Below are positions 50,740-60,782 of a stretch of DNA of 64,000 bases, piece by piece. The first letter of the stretch is position 1; each line of letters begins with the position of its first letter. The notes beneath the pieces were generated by a model. It was given only the letters and a program-made list of their open reading frames with translations, searched no databases and was not told where the DNA came from. The translations under genes and the position numbers were made by a program. The stretch covers positions 90,637-154,636 of the forward strand of contig NZ_JADMOL010000001.1 in NCBI RefSeq assembly GCF_015558675.1. Direction: 5' to 3'. The DNA is from Paenibacillus sp. 1001270B_150601_E10. GTDB lineage: Bacteria > Bacillota > Bacilli > Paenibacillales > Paenibacillaceae.

Positions 50740-50915
50740 TCTTTCCGACTCCCTTTTCCCTTAAAATGCTCTATCTTTCTATACGTGGATACCCAATAAC
50801 CATGACTTTGTAACAAGTCCCTCCGCGTTGAACCATGAATGACAGATTCATGCCTATCTGACGGACTAGGGTAAGTATAACCCTTCATCACCGTCAAAAG
50901 GTTACATGAATGAAA

Positions 50916-50940
50916 AGAACAACCCTGTTGGGGTTGTTCT
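50916..50940 (-). terminator. Terminator of hfq
   Basis: AGAACAACCC (50916-50925) and GGGTTGTTCT (50931-50940) form a perfect ten-base-pair stem; TTTCATTC follows on the minus strand. The gap 50740-51050 otherwise contains no gene. Confidence 0.82.
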
Positions 50941-51050
50941 CATCAGAGTTCTATCCTATTAGACGTTTCATTTTCAATAAAGTTTCAAAAACTCTTCTGC
51001 TTTCAAGGCTCAACCAGTATGAAACGGACAGGATAGCATCTCGTTTCTTC

Positions 51051-51290
51051 TTACGATTCTGCAGAGTTGTCCTGCATCAAGGATACATTGCGCATTGGCG
51101 TAAAGGTAGAGATGGCATGCTTAAATACCATCTGTTGACGTCCGTCACTGTCGATGACGATCGTGTAGTTATCAAAGGCACGAATAATGCCTCTGATTTG
51201 GAAACCATTCGTCAAATATACGGTTACTGGAATGCTTTCCTTGCGCAATTGGTTCAAAAACGTATCTTGGATATTAATAGGCTTGTTCAT
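51051..51290 (-). CDS. hfq: RNA-binding protein Hfq
   Basis: 79 residues. Sm1 and Sm2 are clear: [39 protein letters not shown] and [11 protein letters not shown]. It forms a hexamer that binds U- and A-rich RNA. Gene order miaA-hfq is conserved widely. GGGGG lies before ATG 51290. Confidence 0.96.
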   Translation of the reverse strand: MNKPINIQDTFLNQLRKESIPVTVYLTNGFQIRGIIRAFDNYTIVIDSDGRQQMVFKHAISTFTPMRNVSLMQDNSAES

Positions 51291-51341
51291 CGTCCGTAAC
51301 CCCCATCATCATTCAGATTGTGTTGAAATATATTCAACCTC

Positions 51342-52295
51342 TTACCGAAACTTTCCTGCTGTAAGCTCGCAAATTTCTAACAATTGTTGTTCGTACTTCG
51401 AACTGTCCGTTACATCCAACCATTGAATATCCTTCATATGACGGAACCAGGACAGCTGACGCTTGGCAAATCTGCGTGTATCTCGCTTCAGCAATGAGAC
51501 AGCAGCTTCATATGACATCTCGCCTTCTAGGTAGGCCGCAATCTCCTTGTAACCGAGTCCTTGCATGGAAGTCATTTGCCGGGTATAGCCCAGATCAAGC
51601 AGGTGTTGAACCTCTTGAACTAGACCTTCCTCAAGCATAAGATCAATTCGATCCTCTATTCGTTTATATAGCAATTGCCTATCCATTGTCAAACCAATCA
51701 TGAATAAGTCGTACTTGGGCTCGCGCTTTTGCCCAGCCAGCTGATCAGACATCTTGCTGCCAGTGAGATGGTAAATTTCCAGCGCACGGATGATTCTGCG
51801 CACATCATTCGGATGCAGGCGAGCCGCGGACTCAGGATCCACTTCATTCAGCTTGGCATGTAGGGCTTCGTTCCCATGCTTCGAGGCATACTCAGCCATC
51901 TCGCTGCGGAATGCCTCATCGGACCCCTCTTCACTGAATTCGAATCCGTAGCAAACGGACTCTACGTAAAGGCCTGTACCACCGACGATAAATGGAATGC
52001 TGCCGCGATCACATATTTCCTCAATTAGAACCGAGCAGCGCTCTTGAAATTCCGCCACTGAAAATGGTTCATCCGGCTCATGAATATCCATCATGTGGTG
52101 CACAATTCCTTCTTGCTCTGAAGCAGGCAGCTTCGCAGTGCCGATGTCCATTTTCCGATACACCTGCATGCTGTCGCCTGAAATAATCTCTGCGTTAACA
52201 TGCTTCGCAAGCTGCAGGCTCAGCTTCGTTTTGCCGACTGCCGTAGGACCGACAAGCACGAGAAGTGGACGCTTGGCATTAGTTGTTATCGGCAA
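51342..52295 (-). CDS. miaA: tRNA dimethylallyltransferase
   Basis: 317 residues. P-loop GPTAVGKTKLS, substrate motif GDSMQVYRKMDIGTAKLP, VGGTGLYVES and KRDTRRFAKRQLSWFR. The enzyme isopentenylates A37 of tRNAs that read UNN codons. TTG 52295 has GGAG nine bases upstream and overlaps the preceding stop by 17 bases. Confidence 0.95.
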   Translation of the reverse strand: MPITTNAKRPLLVLVGPTAVGKTKLSLQLAKHVNAEIISGDSMQVYRKMDIGTAKLPASEQEGIVHHMMDIHEPDEPFSVAEFQERCSVLIEEICDRGSIPFIVGGTGLYVESVCYGFEFSEEGSDEAFRSEMAEYASKHGNEALHAKLNEVDPESAARLHPNDVRRIIRALEIYHLTGSKMSDQLAGQKREPKYDLFMIGLTMDRQLLYKRIEDRIDLMLEEGLVQEVQHLLDLGYTRQMTSMQGLGYKEIAAYLEGEMSYEAAVSLLKRDTRRFAKRQLSWFRHMKDIQWLDVTDSSKYEQQLLEICELTAGKFR

Positions 52296-53064
52296 TATCT
52301 ATCACTCCATAAGCTAATTTAGATCCGGAAAGCTCCACACGATCAAATCCGAGCCGTTCGAATTCGCCGCTATTTCGAAGCTCCTTTAGGACGACGGTCT
52401 TACGAGCGACTCGTCTTGCCTCTTGTATGGATTCCATACGAAGCGAGGCATGGTTTGCAACTTGACGCAAGGGAACAATGGAAGCTGATTCCTCCACCGG
52501 TTCACGGAACATCGGATCAAAGTATACAATATCGACGGACTTGTCCTCCATTTGCTTAAGCTGATCCAAGTGCTCGCCATGACGCATCTCAATGCGTCTC
52601 ATCGCTTCATTGATCTCAGGCACTTGTGACTCATAATGGCGAAGTCCAGCCTTGACCAAGGCATAGAGAGAAAGCTCACTCTCGCATGCGATGACATGGC
52701 CTTTATCCCCAACCGCAATAGAGAAGACAAGCGAGTCACTGCCAAGTCCAGCCGTGCAGTCGAGAACGATGTCATCCGCTTCCACGCGAGAAGCCCGTAT
52801 CATGCCATCCGATCGGCCAGCAAGCAGTCGCTTAGCTCGAATAAACGCCATGCTAGGATGATAGGTCATATCCGTCTGACCCACACGTACAAATCTGACA
52901 CTATGGTTCATAATGATGAGAAAGTCTTCATCCCTATACTTTTTCACCATGCGCGGCACAGATTGCCCTTCCCTAACAACATATCGAGCACCTAATTCCT
53001 TTGCTAACTTCTGAGCGTGATCGATCCATTCCGCTGAGGTAGAATCCCCCGTTGTTACGATCAT
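52279..53064 (-). CDS. RsmJ-like class I SAM-dependent methyltransferase
   Basis: 261 residues from ATG 53064, which has AGGAGG five bases upstream; the frame opens at 53100. SAM motif I is VLDCTAGLGSDSLVF, and a DPMFREP motif corresponds to the catalytic DPPY-like loop. RsmJ of E. coli methylates G1516 of 16S rRNA. Homologues in Bacillales lie next to miaA. Target is inferred, not proven. Confidence 0.8.
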   Translation of the reverse strand: MIVTTGDSTSAEWIDHAQKLAKELGARYVVREGQSVPRMVKKYRDEDFLIIMNHSVRFVRVGQTDMTYHPSMAFIRAKRLLAGRSDGMIRASRVEADDIVLDCTAGLGSDSLVFSIAVGDKGHVIACESELSLYALVKAGLRHYESQVPEINEAMRRIEMRHGEHLDQLKQMEDKSVDIVYFDPMFREPVEESASIVPLRQVANHASLRMESIQEARRVARKTVVLKELRNSGEFERLGFDRVELSGSKLAYGVIDIADNN

Positions 53065-53152
53065 AGGTGCCTCCTCATTATAACCAGGTTTCAAAAACAA
53101 TTACAAATGTCAGAAGTCCTTTGAATCGACTTCACATGTTAGTGATCAAATG

Positions 53153-55396
53153 TTACATGACGCGCTTAAACATCTTCTCCAGATCATAAGTGGTAAACTT
53201 CACTACGATAGGTCGGCCATGCGGACAAGTATAAGGCTGATGGCAGGCCGCAAGGCGAGCGATTAATGTCTCTGCCTCTGCGTCCGTGATGCGCTGATTC
53301 GCCTTAATAGAAGCCTTACAAGAGCACATGATTGCTGACGCTTCTCGCATCGTACGGATATCTGGAGACTTCTCCTTTAGAACCCAATCCATCATTTCAT
53401 GGATAAGTGCCTCTTCTTCTCCTGAAGGGAACCAGTATGGATGGGCACGGATCAAAAATGTCTGCGATCCAAACGGCTCCAGAATGATTCCAACCTGCTC
53501 CAGCAAATGCATACGCTCACGTATCCGATCTGCCTCATTCGGCGTATATTCAATCGTAATCGGAATAAACAGCTCCTGCGATGCCTCGGCAGGCTTTCCG
53601 AAGGCTTCTACATAATATTCGTAATTAACCCGTTCATGGGCCGCATGCTGGTCGATTAAGTAGAGCCCCTCCTCGTTTCCGCATATGAGATAGGTCCCAT
53701 GCAGCTGGCCTATCAAGGAAAGCGAAGGAAACGGAGGCAAGCTTACGTCAGCAGGCGGCTTCTCCAGCACTCGATTCCATGAAGATAGATTTGCGCGCGC
53801 TTTCTCCGCTTCGGCTCTCGTTGAGACCCCCACACCCTGCCTGTCGTTGCGATGAGGGGCTGCACCAGCATGCGAAATGTTCCGTTCTGCTTCACGCTGC
53901 TGTGTCGACGTCTCAGAAACGCGAGATGGAGAACGATCTCGATCCTTTCCATATTCTTTAGAATCAGAGACTGGGTTGAATCCTGCCTGATCTTTAAGCG
54001 CCTCATTCTGCGTTAGGTAATCGCTTCGGCTCTCTCGGAGCGATGTTGATGTAGATGCTGTTCGTTCATCTTGAGAAACAAATTGATCTGGAACTTGTTC
54101 CGCAGCCTTAAAGCCGGATGATGAATGCTTTACTTCAGAAGAAGCAGCCTTATCCTGCACTTCAGGCACTTCAAATGTTGAACTTGCTTGCGTTAGCCGC
54201 TCGCTTACAACCGCTCCTTGGTTGGATACGGCATTCTGCTTGTTCTGCTCTTCTTGATCAGAAGGAGCAGGCTCACTGGGAACGAGAGCACCTCTTGAAA
54301 TGACAGGCACGCCTCGTTCATCTGTTACTGCCGCCCAGCTCCACTGCTCCTGCTCGACGAAGGTCTTCACCTTCGCCTTAGGATTCGGGGCCGCACTCGG
54401 GATCAAGGGCTCGCTCACCAGCTCATGACGGAAGCTCTTCTCGATAAATTCAGCGAGCTCTGCTTCCTTGCTGAATCGAACTTCCATCTTGGAAGGATGC
54501 ACGTTCACATCAACCAGCGTTGGATGCATCTTCACCTGCATGACTATGACTGGAAAGCGGTTGATCGGAAGCAGGGTATGGTATGCTCTCAGTGCTGCTT
54601 GATTCAAAGAATAGCTTCGCACATATCTTCCGTTTACAAACCAAGACATCGCATTTCGATTGGAGCGCGTAAGCTCTGGCTTGCCAATATAGCCTGAGAT
54701 GCTGTAGTCTAGCTGTTCCACTTCGATAGGTATCATTTGCTTCGCAGTGTGCACGCCGTAAATGGCCGCAACGACCTGCTTCAAATCACCGTTTCCAAGC
54801 GTCTGAAGCAAGGTATGGTCATTATGCTTCAGGGTGAAACCAATCTCTGGATAGGACAGCGCCAATCGATAGATCAGATCGGATATATGACCGAGCTCCG
54901 TCTGAATTGATTTCATATATTTAAGTCGTGCTGGCGTATTATAGAACAGCTCACGCACGGTAAACATCGTTCCCTGCATGGAAGGAGCGGAATCATGTTT
55001 AATAAGCTGTCCGCCTTCCATTTGAATCACGCGGCCAAGACCGCTATTGTCAGTTGCAGTGAGCATCTCAAGCTTCGATACTGCCGCAATACTCGGCAGC
55101 GCTTCGCCGCGAAAGCCAAGGCTTCGAATCGAAAAGAGGTCACGATTCGTTTGAATCTTGCTGGTCGAATGACGCAGAAAGGCAGTCTCTACATCATCCT
55201 CAGCAATGCCTGCTCCATTATCCTTGACTTGTATAAGCTGAAGCCCGCCTTCCTCGACAGTAACGTCGATCCGGCTGCTTCCGGCATCAATGGCGTTCTC
55301 GACAAGCTCCTTTACGACAGAGGCCGGTCGTTCAACAACCTCACCGGCCGCAATCTGGTTTGCTAGCTGATCATCCAGCACATGTATGACGGCCAT
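53153..55396 (-). CDS. mutL: DNA mismatch repair protein MutL (endonuclease type)
   Basis: 747 residues. GHKL ATPase motifs are DQLANQIAAGEVVERPASVV, DNGAGI and RGFRGEALPSI-like SLGFRGEALPSI. A long Ser/Gln/Glu-rich linker (about 350-545) leads to a dimerisation domain with the endonuclease motif DQHAAHERVNYE, plus SCKASIKANQ-like CSCKASIKANQ and CPHGRPIV. Thus it should nick DNA, as in other bacteria lacking MutH. It follows mutS with a 41-base gap. Confidence 0.96.
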   Translation of the reverse strand: MAVIHVLDDQLANQIAAGEVVERPASVVKELVENAIDAGSSRIDVTVEEGGLQLIQVKDNGAGIAEDDVETAFLRHSTSKIQTNRDLFSIRSLGFRGEALPSIAAVSKLEMLTATDNSGLGRVIQMEGGQLIKHDSAPSMQGTMFTVRELFYNTPARLKYMKSIQTELGHISDLIYRLALSYPEIGFTLKHNDHTLLQTLGNGDLKQVVAAIYGVHTAKQMIPIEVEQLDYSISGYIGKPELTRSNRNAMSWFVNGRYVRSYSLNQAALRAYHTLLPINRFPVIVMQVKMHPTLVDVNVHPSKMEVRFSKEAELAEFIEKSFRHELVSEPLIPSAAPNPKAKVKTFVEQEQWSWAAVTDERGVPVISRGALVPSEPAPSDQEEQNKQNAVSNQGAVVSERLTQASSTFEVPEVQDKAASSEVKHSSSGFKAAEQVPDQFVSQDERTASTSTSLRESRSDYLTQNEALKDQAGFNPVSDSKEYGKDRDRSPSRVSETSTQQREAERNISHAGAAPHRNDRQGVGVSTRAEAEKARANLSSWNRVLEKPPADVSLPPFPSLSLIGQLHGTYLICGNEEGLYLIDQHAAHERVNYEYYVEAFGKPAEASQELFIPITIEYTPNEADRIRERMHLLEQVGIILEPFGSQTFLIRAHPYWFPSGEEEALIHEMMDWVLKEKSPDIRTMREASAIMCSCKASIKANQRITDAEAETLIARLAACHQPYTCPHGRPIVVKFTTYDLEKMFKRVM

Positions 55397-55437
55397 CTGC
55401 TCTCCACCTCATTTCGTCTAATGTAGGGCAATTAACC

Positions 55438-58215
55438 TTAACCTTTAATAGACCGCGCGCTTCTCATCAATTCATGAAGGCGATTCATCGCATCAAGCGG
55501 TGTCATCCCCATGACATCCACCTCGCTCAGTTCCTTGATCAGTCTTTCCATCTCTAATGATGGGAAGGAACCACTCATTGCATCTTGAACGGGAGATGCT
55601 AAGGATTGAGAGTTAGAGGCGGCGTCTAGTTGATTTTTGTCATTCGTGAGATCGTTCTTCGCGGCAGGGTCCTCACTGGCCGCTGCAGATTCTTTTGTAC
55701 CACTGTCCATACCGAACAAGTCCAGCTGAACAGGGCTTTCCTTCAGCATATCCGCTGCCGAGGCCTGTCTCTGATAGGCCACTGCCCTATCATCATGATC
55801 ATCCTCATGACTATCATTCTTGGCGACCATATGCTCGTAGCGCGTAAGAAGATCATAGGAACGATCTATGATGGAATTCGGCAAACCTGCAAGACGGGCA
55901 ACATAGATGCCATAGCTCGTGCTCGCAGCACCTGGAACAAGCTTGCGGAGGAATGTGATATCATTTCCACTCTCCTGTACCGCCATACATACATTGAGAA
56001 GTCTTGGAAGATGCTGATCTAAATGCGCGAGCTCATGGAAATGCGTCGAGACGAGTGCTTTACAGCCGATATGATCATGGACATATTCAATAACCGCTTG
56101 AGCGATGGACATGCCTTCGCTTGTTGATGTCCCCCGTCCAAGCTCGTCAATAATGACAAGGCTGCGGCGTGTGGCTTTTTCCGTCATCACTTGAATGTCC
56201 ATCATCTCTACCATGAACGTACTCTGTCCGCCAATGAGATCATCGGCAGCGCCTATTCGAGTGAAAATGCGATCGATAAGCGGGATGAAAGCATGTTCTG
56301 CCGGAACAAAGCATCCGATCTGTGCCATGATGCAGATCAAGGCAACTTGGCGCATATATGTGCTTTTACCCGCCATGTTAGGGCCAGTAATCAAGAGCAT
56401 AGCCGACTGCTCTTCTTGAAGCAGCGTATCGTTCGGCATGAAGCTGCCGCTCTGCATAACCGCCTCTACGACAGGGTGGCGGCCATGTTGAATATCCAGG
56501 TTAAAGCCGGCATGAATGGTTGGCTTAACGAAGCGCTGCTTCGCACTGACAGCAGCCAAGGACTGATACACATCCAGCTCGGCGATACACTCTGCCAGCG
56601 CTTGGAGCCGCTTAATATGCTCGTTGATCTTTTGTCTAAGCTCTGCAAACAGCTCATACTCAAGGCCTGTCATTTTATCCTCAGCTTCAAGAATCAATGC
56701 TTCTTTTTCCTTTAGCTCAGGGGTCACGAAGCGTTCTGCATTCGCTAGCGTCTGCTTGCGCTCATATCGCCCTTCTGGTAACGAAGATAAGTTCGACTTC
56801 GTCACTTCGATATAATAGCCAAACACTTTGTTATAGCCGATTTTTAGGGAACGGATGCCGGTGGCTTCACGCTCACGGCGCTCCAGATCCGCAATCCAGC
56901 GCTTGCCGTTTGTGCTTGCTTCCTTTAACTGATCCAAATATTCATGATAGCCTTGCTTGATCAGATTGCCGTCGCGGACAGAGATGGGAGGCTCATCCAC
57001 AATGGCCTGCTCAATCCAGGACGCAATGTCCTCACAGGTGTCCATTTGTTCTGCAAGCTGCTGAAGCGTGTTGGAGCTCATACTCAAGCATAGCGACTTC
57101 AGTGCAGGAACCTTATGAAGCGACTGCTTCATGGCAATAAGATCACGGCCATTCGCCGTTCCAAAAGCAACCCGGGCCACAAGACGCTCTAAATCATAGA
57201 TGGCGGATAACTGCTCACGAAGCTCTTCACGCCAGATCAGTTGATGATACAGCGTATCTACGGCTTCCAGACGGGCATCAATAGCAGATTGGCTTAGAAG
57301 TGGCTTATCGATCCAGCGACGCAGGCAGCGGCCGCCCATTGAGGTCTCCGTTCGATCAAGCAGCCATAGCAGCGAGCCCTTCTTCGCCCGCTCCCTTACC
57401 GTCTCCGTCAACTCAAGATTGCGCCTTGTGAATGGATCCAGCACCAAATACTGATCCGGCTCTATTTCTCGAATTGTCGTCAACTGACCTAGAGAACGCT
57501 TCTGCGTTTCGCCAAGATACGCCATCATCATGCTGACAGCCTGTTGTCGCTCCACATCGAGTCTACTCCACGAAGCTTCACCGAACTGCTTCCTTGCCAG
57601 CTTCTCATCACGGTCTGCCCATGGCGTAAACAATACACGCTGCGACCAGCCAAGCGTATATGGCTTCACCTGCTCGATTAGGTCTTCATCACCGATAATC
57701 TCACTTGGCAAATATACATTCAGCTCATCCATAAGCCAATTGATCTGCGCCAAGGAGGAAGTTACCGTAAGCTCGCCTGTTGAGAGGTCACAAGCAACAA
57801 TCGCCATCTTGCCTTCTGCTTTTGTAACACCGATAAGATAGTGGTTCTTCTTCTCATCGATTGTCTTGCCTTCCATTACGGTCCCAGGCGTAACGATACG
57901 TACGATTTCCCGCCGCACCACTCCTTTTGCAGCTGCAGGATCCTCGACTTGCTCACAAATGGCTACTTTATACCCCTTTTCAATCAATCGCTGAATATAG
58001 TTGTCAGCAGAGTGGTAAGGAACGCCGCACATCGGAATGCGCTCTTCCGCCCCTCCCTCTCTGCCTGTCAAGGTTATCTCTAATTCTTTAGATGCAAGCA
58101 GGGCATCATCAAAGAACAATTCGTAAAAGTCTCCAAGGCGAAAGAACAAAAAGGCGTCTTTCGCCTGTTCTTTAATGGATAAATATTGCTGAATCATCGG
58201 CGTATACGATGCCAT
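55438..58215 (-). CDS. mutS: DNA mismatch repair protein MutS
   Basis: 925 residues. Mismatch-reading motif FFRLGDFYELF near the start, core and clamp domains, then ATPase with GPNMAGKSTYMRQ, VDEL-type VIIDELGRGTSTSEG and STHFHELAHL. A long acidic, Ser/Ala-rich linker after about residue 795 carries VQLDLFGM, a typical QxxLF beta-clamp-binding peptide, before the C-terminal dimerisation helices. The linker makes it longer than the usual ~860 residues. Confidence 0.97.
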   Translation of the reverse strand: MASYTPMIQQYLSIKEQAKDAFLFFRLGDFYELFFDDALLASKELEITLTGREGGAEERIPMCGVPYHSADNYIQRLIEKGYKVAICEQVEDPAAAKGVVRREIVRIVTPGTVMEGKTIDEKKNHYLIGVTKAEGKMAIVACDLSTGELTVTSSLAQINWLMDELNVYLPSEIIGDEDLIEQVKPYTLGWSQRVLFTPWADRDEKLARKQFGEASWSRLDVERQQAVSMMMAYLGETQKRSLGQLTTIREIEPDQYLVLDPFTRRNLELTETVRERAKKGSLLWLLDRTETSMGGRCLRRWIDKPLLSQSAIDARLEAVDTLYHQLIWREELREQLSAIYDLERLVARVAFGTANGRDLIAMKQSLHKVPALKSLCLSMSSNTLQQLAEQMDTCEDIASWIEQAIVDEPPISVRDGNLIKQGYHEYLDQLKEASTNGKRWIADLERREREATGIRSLKIGYNKVFGYYIEVTKSNLSSLPEGRYERKQTLANAERFVTPELKEKEALILEAEDKMTGLEYELFAELRQKINEHIKRLQALAECIAELDVYQSLAAVSAKQRFVKPTIHAGFNLDIQHGRHPVVEAVMQSGSFMPNDTLLQEEQSAMLLITGPNMAGKSTYMRQVALICIMAQIGCFVPAEHAFIPLIDRIFTRIGAADDLIGGQSTFMVEMMDIQVMTEKATRRSLVIIDELGRGTSTSEGMSIAQAVIEYVHDHIGCKALVSTHFHELAHLDQHLPRLLNVCMAVQESGNDITFLRKLVPGAASTSYGIYVARLAGLPNSIIDRSYDLLTRYEHMVAKNDSHEDDHDDRAVAYQRQASAADMLKESPVQLDLFGMDSGTKESAAASEDPAAKNDLTNDKNQLDAASNSQSLASPVQDAMSGSFPSLEMERLIKELSEVDVMGMTPLDAMNRLHELMRSARSIKG

Positions 58216-58317
58216 CTCTTTTTCACCGTCCTCTGTTAAATAACTTGTCTATTATAGCAAAAAAAGAGCGATTCCTCACCCTTTCATGTCATATAGGAGC
58301 CTGATTTCTCGGAACCC

Positions 58318-59856
58318 CTACAACCATGCGGATGATAGATCCTCGCTCTCGTTCCATGTCCAACCATTTTTAATTCGCTCATGCAATCGTTCAATCCAAA
58401 ATCGCTTGGAACCGCCTGCCCTTGCAGCGATATCCATAAGCAAGGTTTGCGCAAGCTCTCGATATTGCTCTTTATGTCCTTCTGTGAAGGAATAGACCAA
58501 GGCAGGACGCAAGCTGTCTCGATGCGAGAGCTCCCGGTAATGCTCAACTGCAGCTGCAAATAGACTTAATACCTCCATTGTAAGTTCTGGTGTAATGGCA
58601 AAACAGGGCAGCGTGCGATATTCGAAGCCGCCTTCACCCTGATACTCCTGCATACGAATATCTCCCAGCATGCCATACTTAGGCCGGCGGGAAGTTCCCT
58701 CACCCGCTGTAGGCTCCAACAAAGACACCGGCAAGGCAACATACATATCCAGAGCGCGGCTCATCTCCGGCGTAAGCGGAATGCCGGACACATGGAGATG
58801 TCCGCCAATAGGGAGCAGCGGATGAGGCAGTGATCCTCCACACCATTTAACCGAGTTAACATAATTAGGTTTATGTTGTTTATAATCCTTCAGCTTAGCA
58901 TCTATCCATTTCCAAGCTTGCAGCATGGCATCATGCAAATGATGAAGAAGTCCGTCCAGAGTGGTAGACGGCCTAGGCCTAAGCTCCATTAACGGATACA
59001 ACACGCGTCCATGAATGCGAACCGCATCACAACCTGCGACACCGCCATAAGGCAAAAATCTCGATGCGGAAATGACGCTCCCGCTGCTCGCGTCCTTCAG
59101 CACATACTCCAGATCCATCCCGTACTTGATCGCAGCGTGCTCTCGATGCTGAACATAATGAGCGAATTCCTTTGCCTGCTTCAACAGCTGCTCTTCATAA
59201 CGCTTCCAGACCCAGCTTGGGGTTGCTTGTCTTGACACAGGGAAGCATTGGAGCACAACATCTCCTTCCTGCGGCTCATCCAACACCCCTGCTGCTGTCA
59301 CGTGAACATTCGGGTCGTGAGGTATGCCTTGGAGAGTGATTTGTAGGGTATCCCAGCTTAAGGCATAAGCGGCTCGAATCGCGATTCGGCCGAGTCTTCG
59401 GTAAGGCGGCTTCTGCCAATCATTCACCGGTTGAACCTGCATATAACCATTTGGCTGTATCAATGTTGTACCGCACGCCGCAATATCGAATTGATTTACC
59501 CAAAAAGTAACCGTGCGCACATAGCGTGTCTCTTTCGTCATGATCTTTCGTCCCCAGACAGCTTGAGGAGACGTTTGAATCCCGCATCGCTGAAGATGGC
59601 TTTTCATTGATTCATGCGTCCAGTCACGTCCATATCGATTAATGAGCGTAAACCGTTCCGCACTCTGTCCAATGCATGCCATTCGTTCTAGACTCGATCG
59701 AATCCACTCCGTCCTGCCTGCGAGCCAAATCAATCCTTGCTGCGTATACAAGCACTCAATGTCGTTTTCCCTAGTCTTCTGGGCTTCTTCCCAGATTCGA
59801 AGCTGAACAGGATCTTTAAGCTTAACAATTCGCTCCTTATTCTTCACAAAATGCAT
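58318..59856 (-). CDS. Amidoligase-fold (COOH-NH2 ligase type 2-like) protein
   Basis: 512 residues. The N-terminal half is unassigned; the C-terminal half from about 240 shows MDLEYVL (acidic metal or ATP ligand), LRPRPSTT, GGHLHVSGIPL and GEGGFEYRTLPC, the pattern of glutamine-synthetase/gamma-GCS-fold amidoligases such as the phage phiEco32-like COOH-NH2 ligases. These form amide bonds on peptides or wall material. It lies between cotE and mutS; the closest partner is cotE, so a spore-coat or wall-peptide modification is possible but unproven. GGAGG lies seven bases before ATG 59856. Confidence 0.8.
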   Translation of the reverse strand: MHFVKNKERIVKLKDPVQLRIWEEAQKTRENDIECLYTQQGLIWLAGRTEWIRSSLERMACIGQSAERFTLINRYGRDWTHESMKSHLQRCGIQTSPQAVWGRKIMTKETRYVRTVTFWVNQFDIAACGTTLIQPNGYMQVQPVNDWQKPPYRRLGRIAIRAAYALSWDTLQITLQGIPHDPNVHVTAAGVLDEPQEGDVVLQCFPVSRQATPSWVWKRYEEQLLKQAKEFAHYVQHREHAAIKYGMDLEYVLKDASSGSVISASRFLPYGGVAGCDAVRIHGRVLYPLMELRPRPSTTLDGLLHHLHDAMLQAWKWIDAKLKDYKQHKPNYVNSVKWCGGSLPHPLLPIGGHLHVSGIPLTPEMSRALDMYVALPVSLLEPTAGEGTSRRPKYGMLGDIRMQEYQGEGGFEYRTLPCFAITPELTMEVLSLFAAAVEHYRELSHRDSLRPALVYSFTEGHKEQYRELAQTLLMDIAARAGGSKRFWIERLHERIKNGWTWNESEDLSSAWL

Positions 59857-59933
59857 TCATACCCCTCCAAAGATTCGATTCGATCGAGATACTCACCCAA
59901 TTCCATCCAAATAGGGCTTGGGGAAAAGAAAAA

Positions 59934-59949
59934 GAGGGCTTGCGCCCTC
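59934..59949 (-). terminator. Second terminator after cotE
   Basis: GAGGGC (59934-59939) and GCCCTC (59944-59949) with loop TTGC; TTTTTCTTTTCC follows on the minus strand. Confidence 0.75.
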
Positions 59950-60005
59950 GTCGAAAACTATCCTTGTGCATATGTTGATGTAGAAGCGATAAGGAAAAGA
60001 GAAAA

Positions 60006-60025
60006 CGCCGCATGGGCTTGCGGCG
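60006..60025 (-). terminator. First terminator after cotE
   Basis: CGCCGC (60006-60011) and GCGGCG (60020-60025); TTTTCTCTTTTCC follows on the minus strand. It lies six bases after the cotE stop. Together with the second hairpin it isolates cotE from the amidoligase gene. Confidence 0.78.
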
Positions 60026-60031
60026 ATTCTG

Positions 60032-60589
60032 TTACACCTCATCTGATAAATCTGGATCAAAGTCATCGTATTCACTCGTGCTTACACCGAAGTCGTAGTC
60101 CTTATCTGCATAATCATTGCAGCCATTCGGGCATACACGAACGCATACTTTTGTTTCTGCGATCATCTCCACTGCAAATTCACGTTCAACACGTATCGCG
60201 ACACTCGTTCCGCTGGACGTCACACTCGCCTCGACACAGTTTGGCTCCTGCGTTGCCTCCGCAGAGACCTCCTCCGTTGAAGAGCGATGTTTCGGATCCA
60301 CATAGGACAATGGAACGAGTTCTACATACGAAACAGTCTCTTTCGCAACATCGGTCTGAGAATTGTTGTTGTACGAGTACCAGATGTTAATATCATAAGT
60401 ACCGATAACCTCAATCCCATCCCCCGCCCGCACCGCCTCATATTGATGGTTAATAATCCATGCCCCCAATATGCTGGTCGGATTGTGAGGCGGAGTGACC
60501 GTATGTGTGACAACGGAGAACTTACGACCTTTGCCGCAAACCGCTTTTGTGATGATTTCTCGGCAGTGGTGTTTATCTGTAATTGCCAT
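60032..60589 (-). CDS. cotE: Outer spore coat morphogenetic protein CotE
   Basis: 185 residues from ATG 60589, with AGGAGG seven bases upstream; the frame opens at 60610. Landmarks: ITDKHHCREIITKAVCGKGR, FSVVTHTVTPPHNPTSILGA, DINIWYSYNNNSQTDVAKET, and an acidic C-terminal tail (DYDFGVSTSEYDDFDPDLSD). CotE organises assembly of the outer coat around the forespore. Next to mutS-mutL in Bacillales generally. Confidence 0.95.
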   Translation of the reverse strand: MAITDKHHCREIITKAVCGKGRKFSVVTHTVTPPHNPTSILGAWIINHQYEAVRAGDGIEVIGTYDINIWYSYNNNSQTDVAKETVSYVELVPLSYVDPKHRSSTEEVSAEATQEPNCVEASVTSSGTSVAIRVEREFAVEMIAETKVCVRVCPNGCNDYADKDYDFGVSTSEYDDFDPDLSDEV

Positions 60590-60782
60590 CCTAGGACCTC
60601 CTCCATACAATCATTCAATTAAAGTGTATGCACGAGATAGGCGATTGTTGATTAATTGGACGACAATAAATTAAAAGAGATTGAAAGCTTACCAATCTAA
60701 CGCGCTAACCCCGTATTTTAATATATGTAGAGATCCGATTGGAAATGAGTGCCGGCAATGAGAGAGGCAATCCGTTTCCAAG

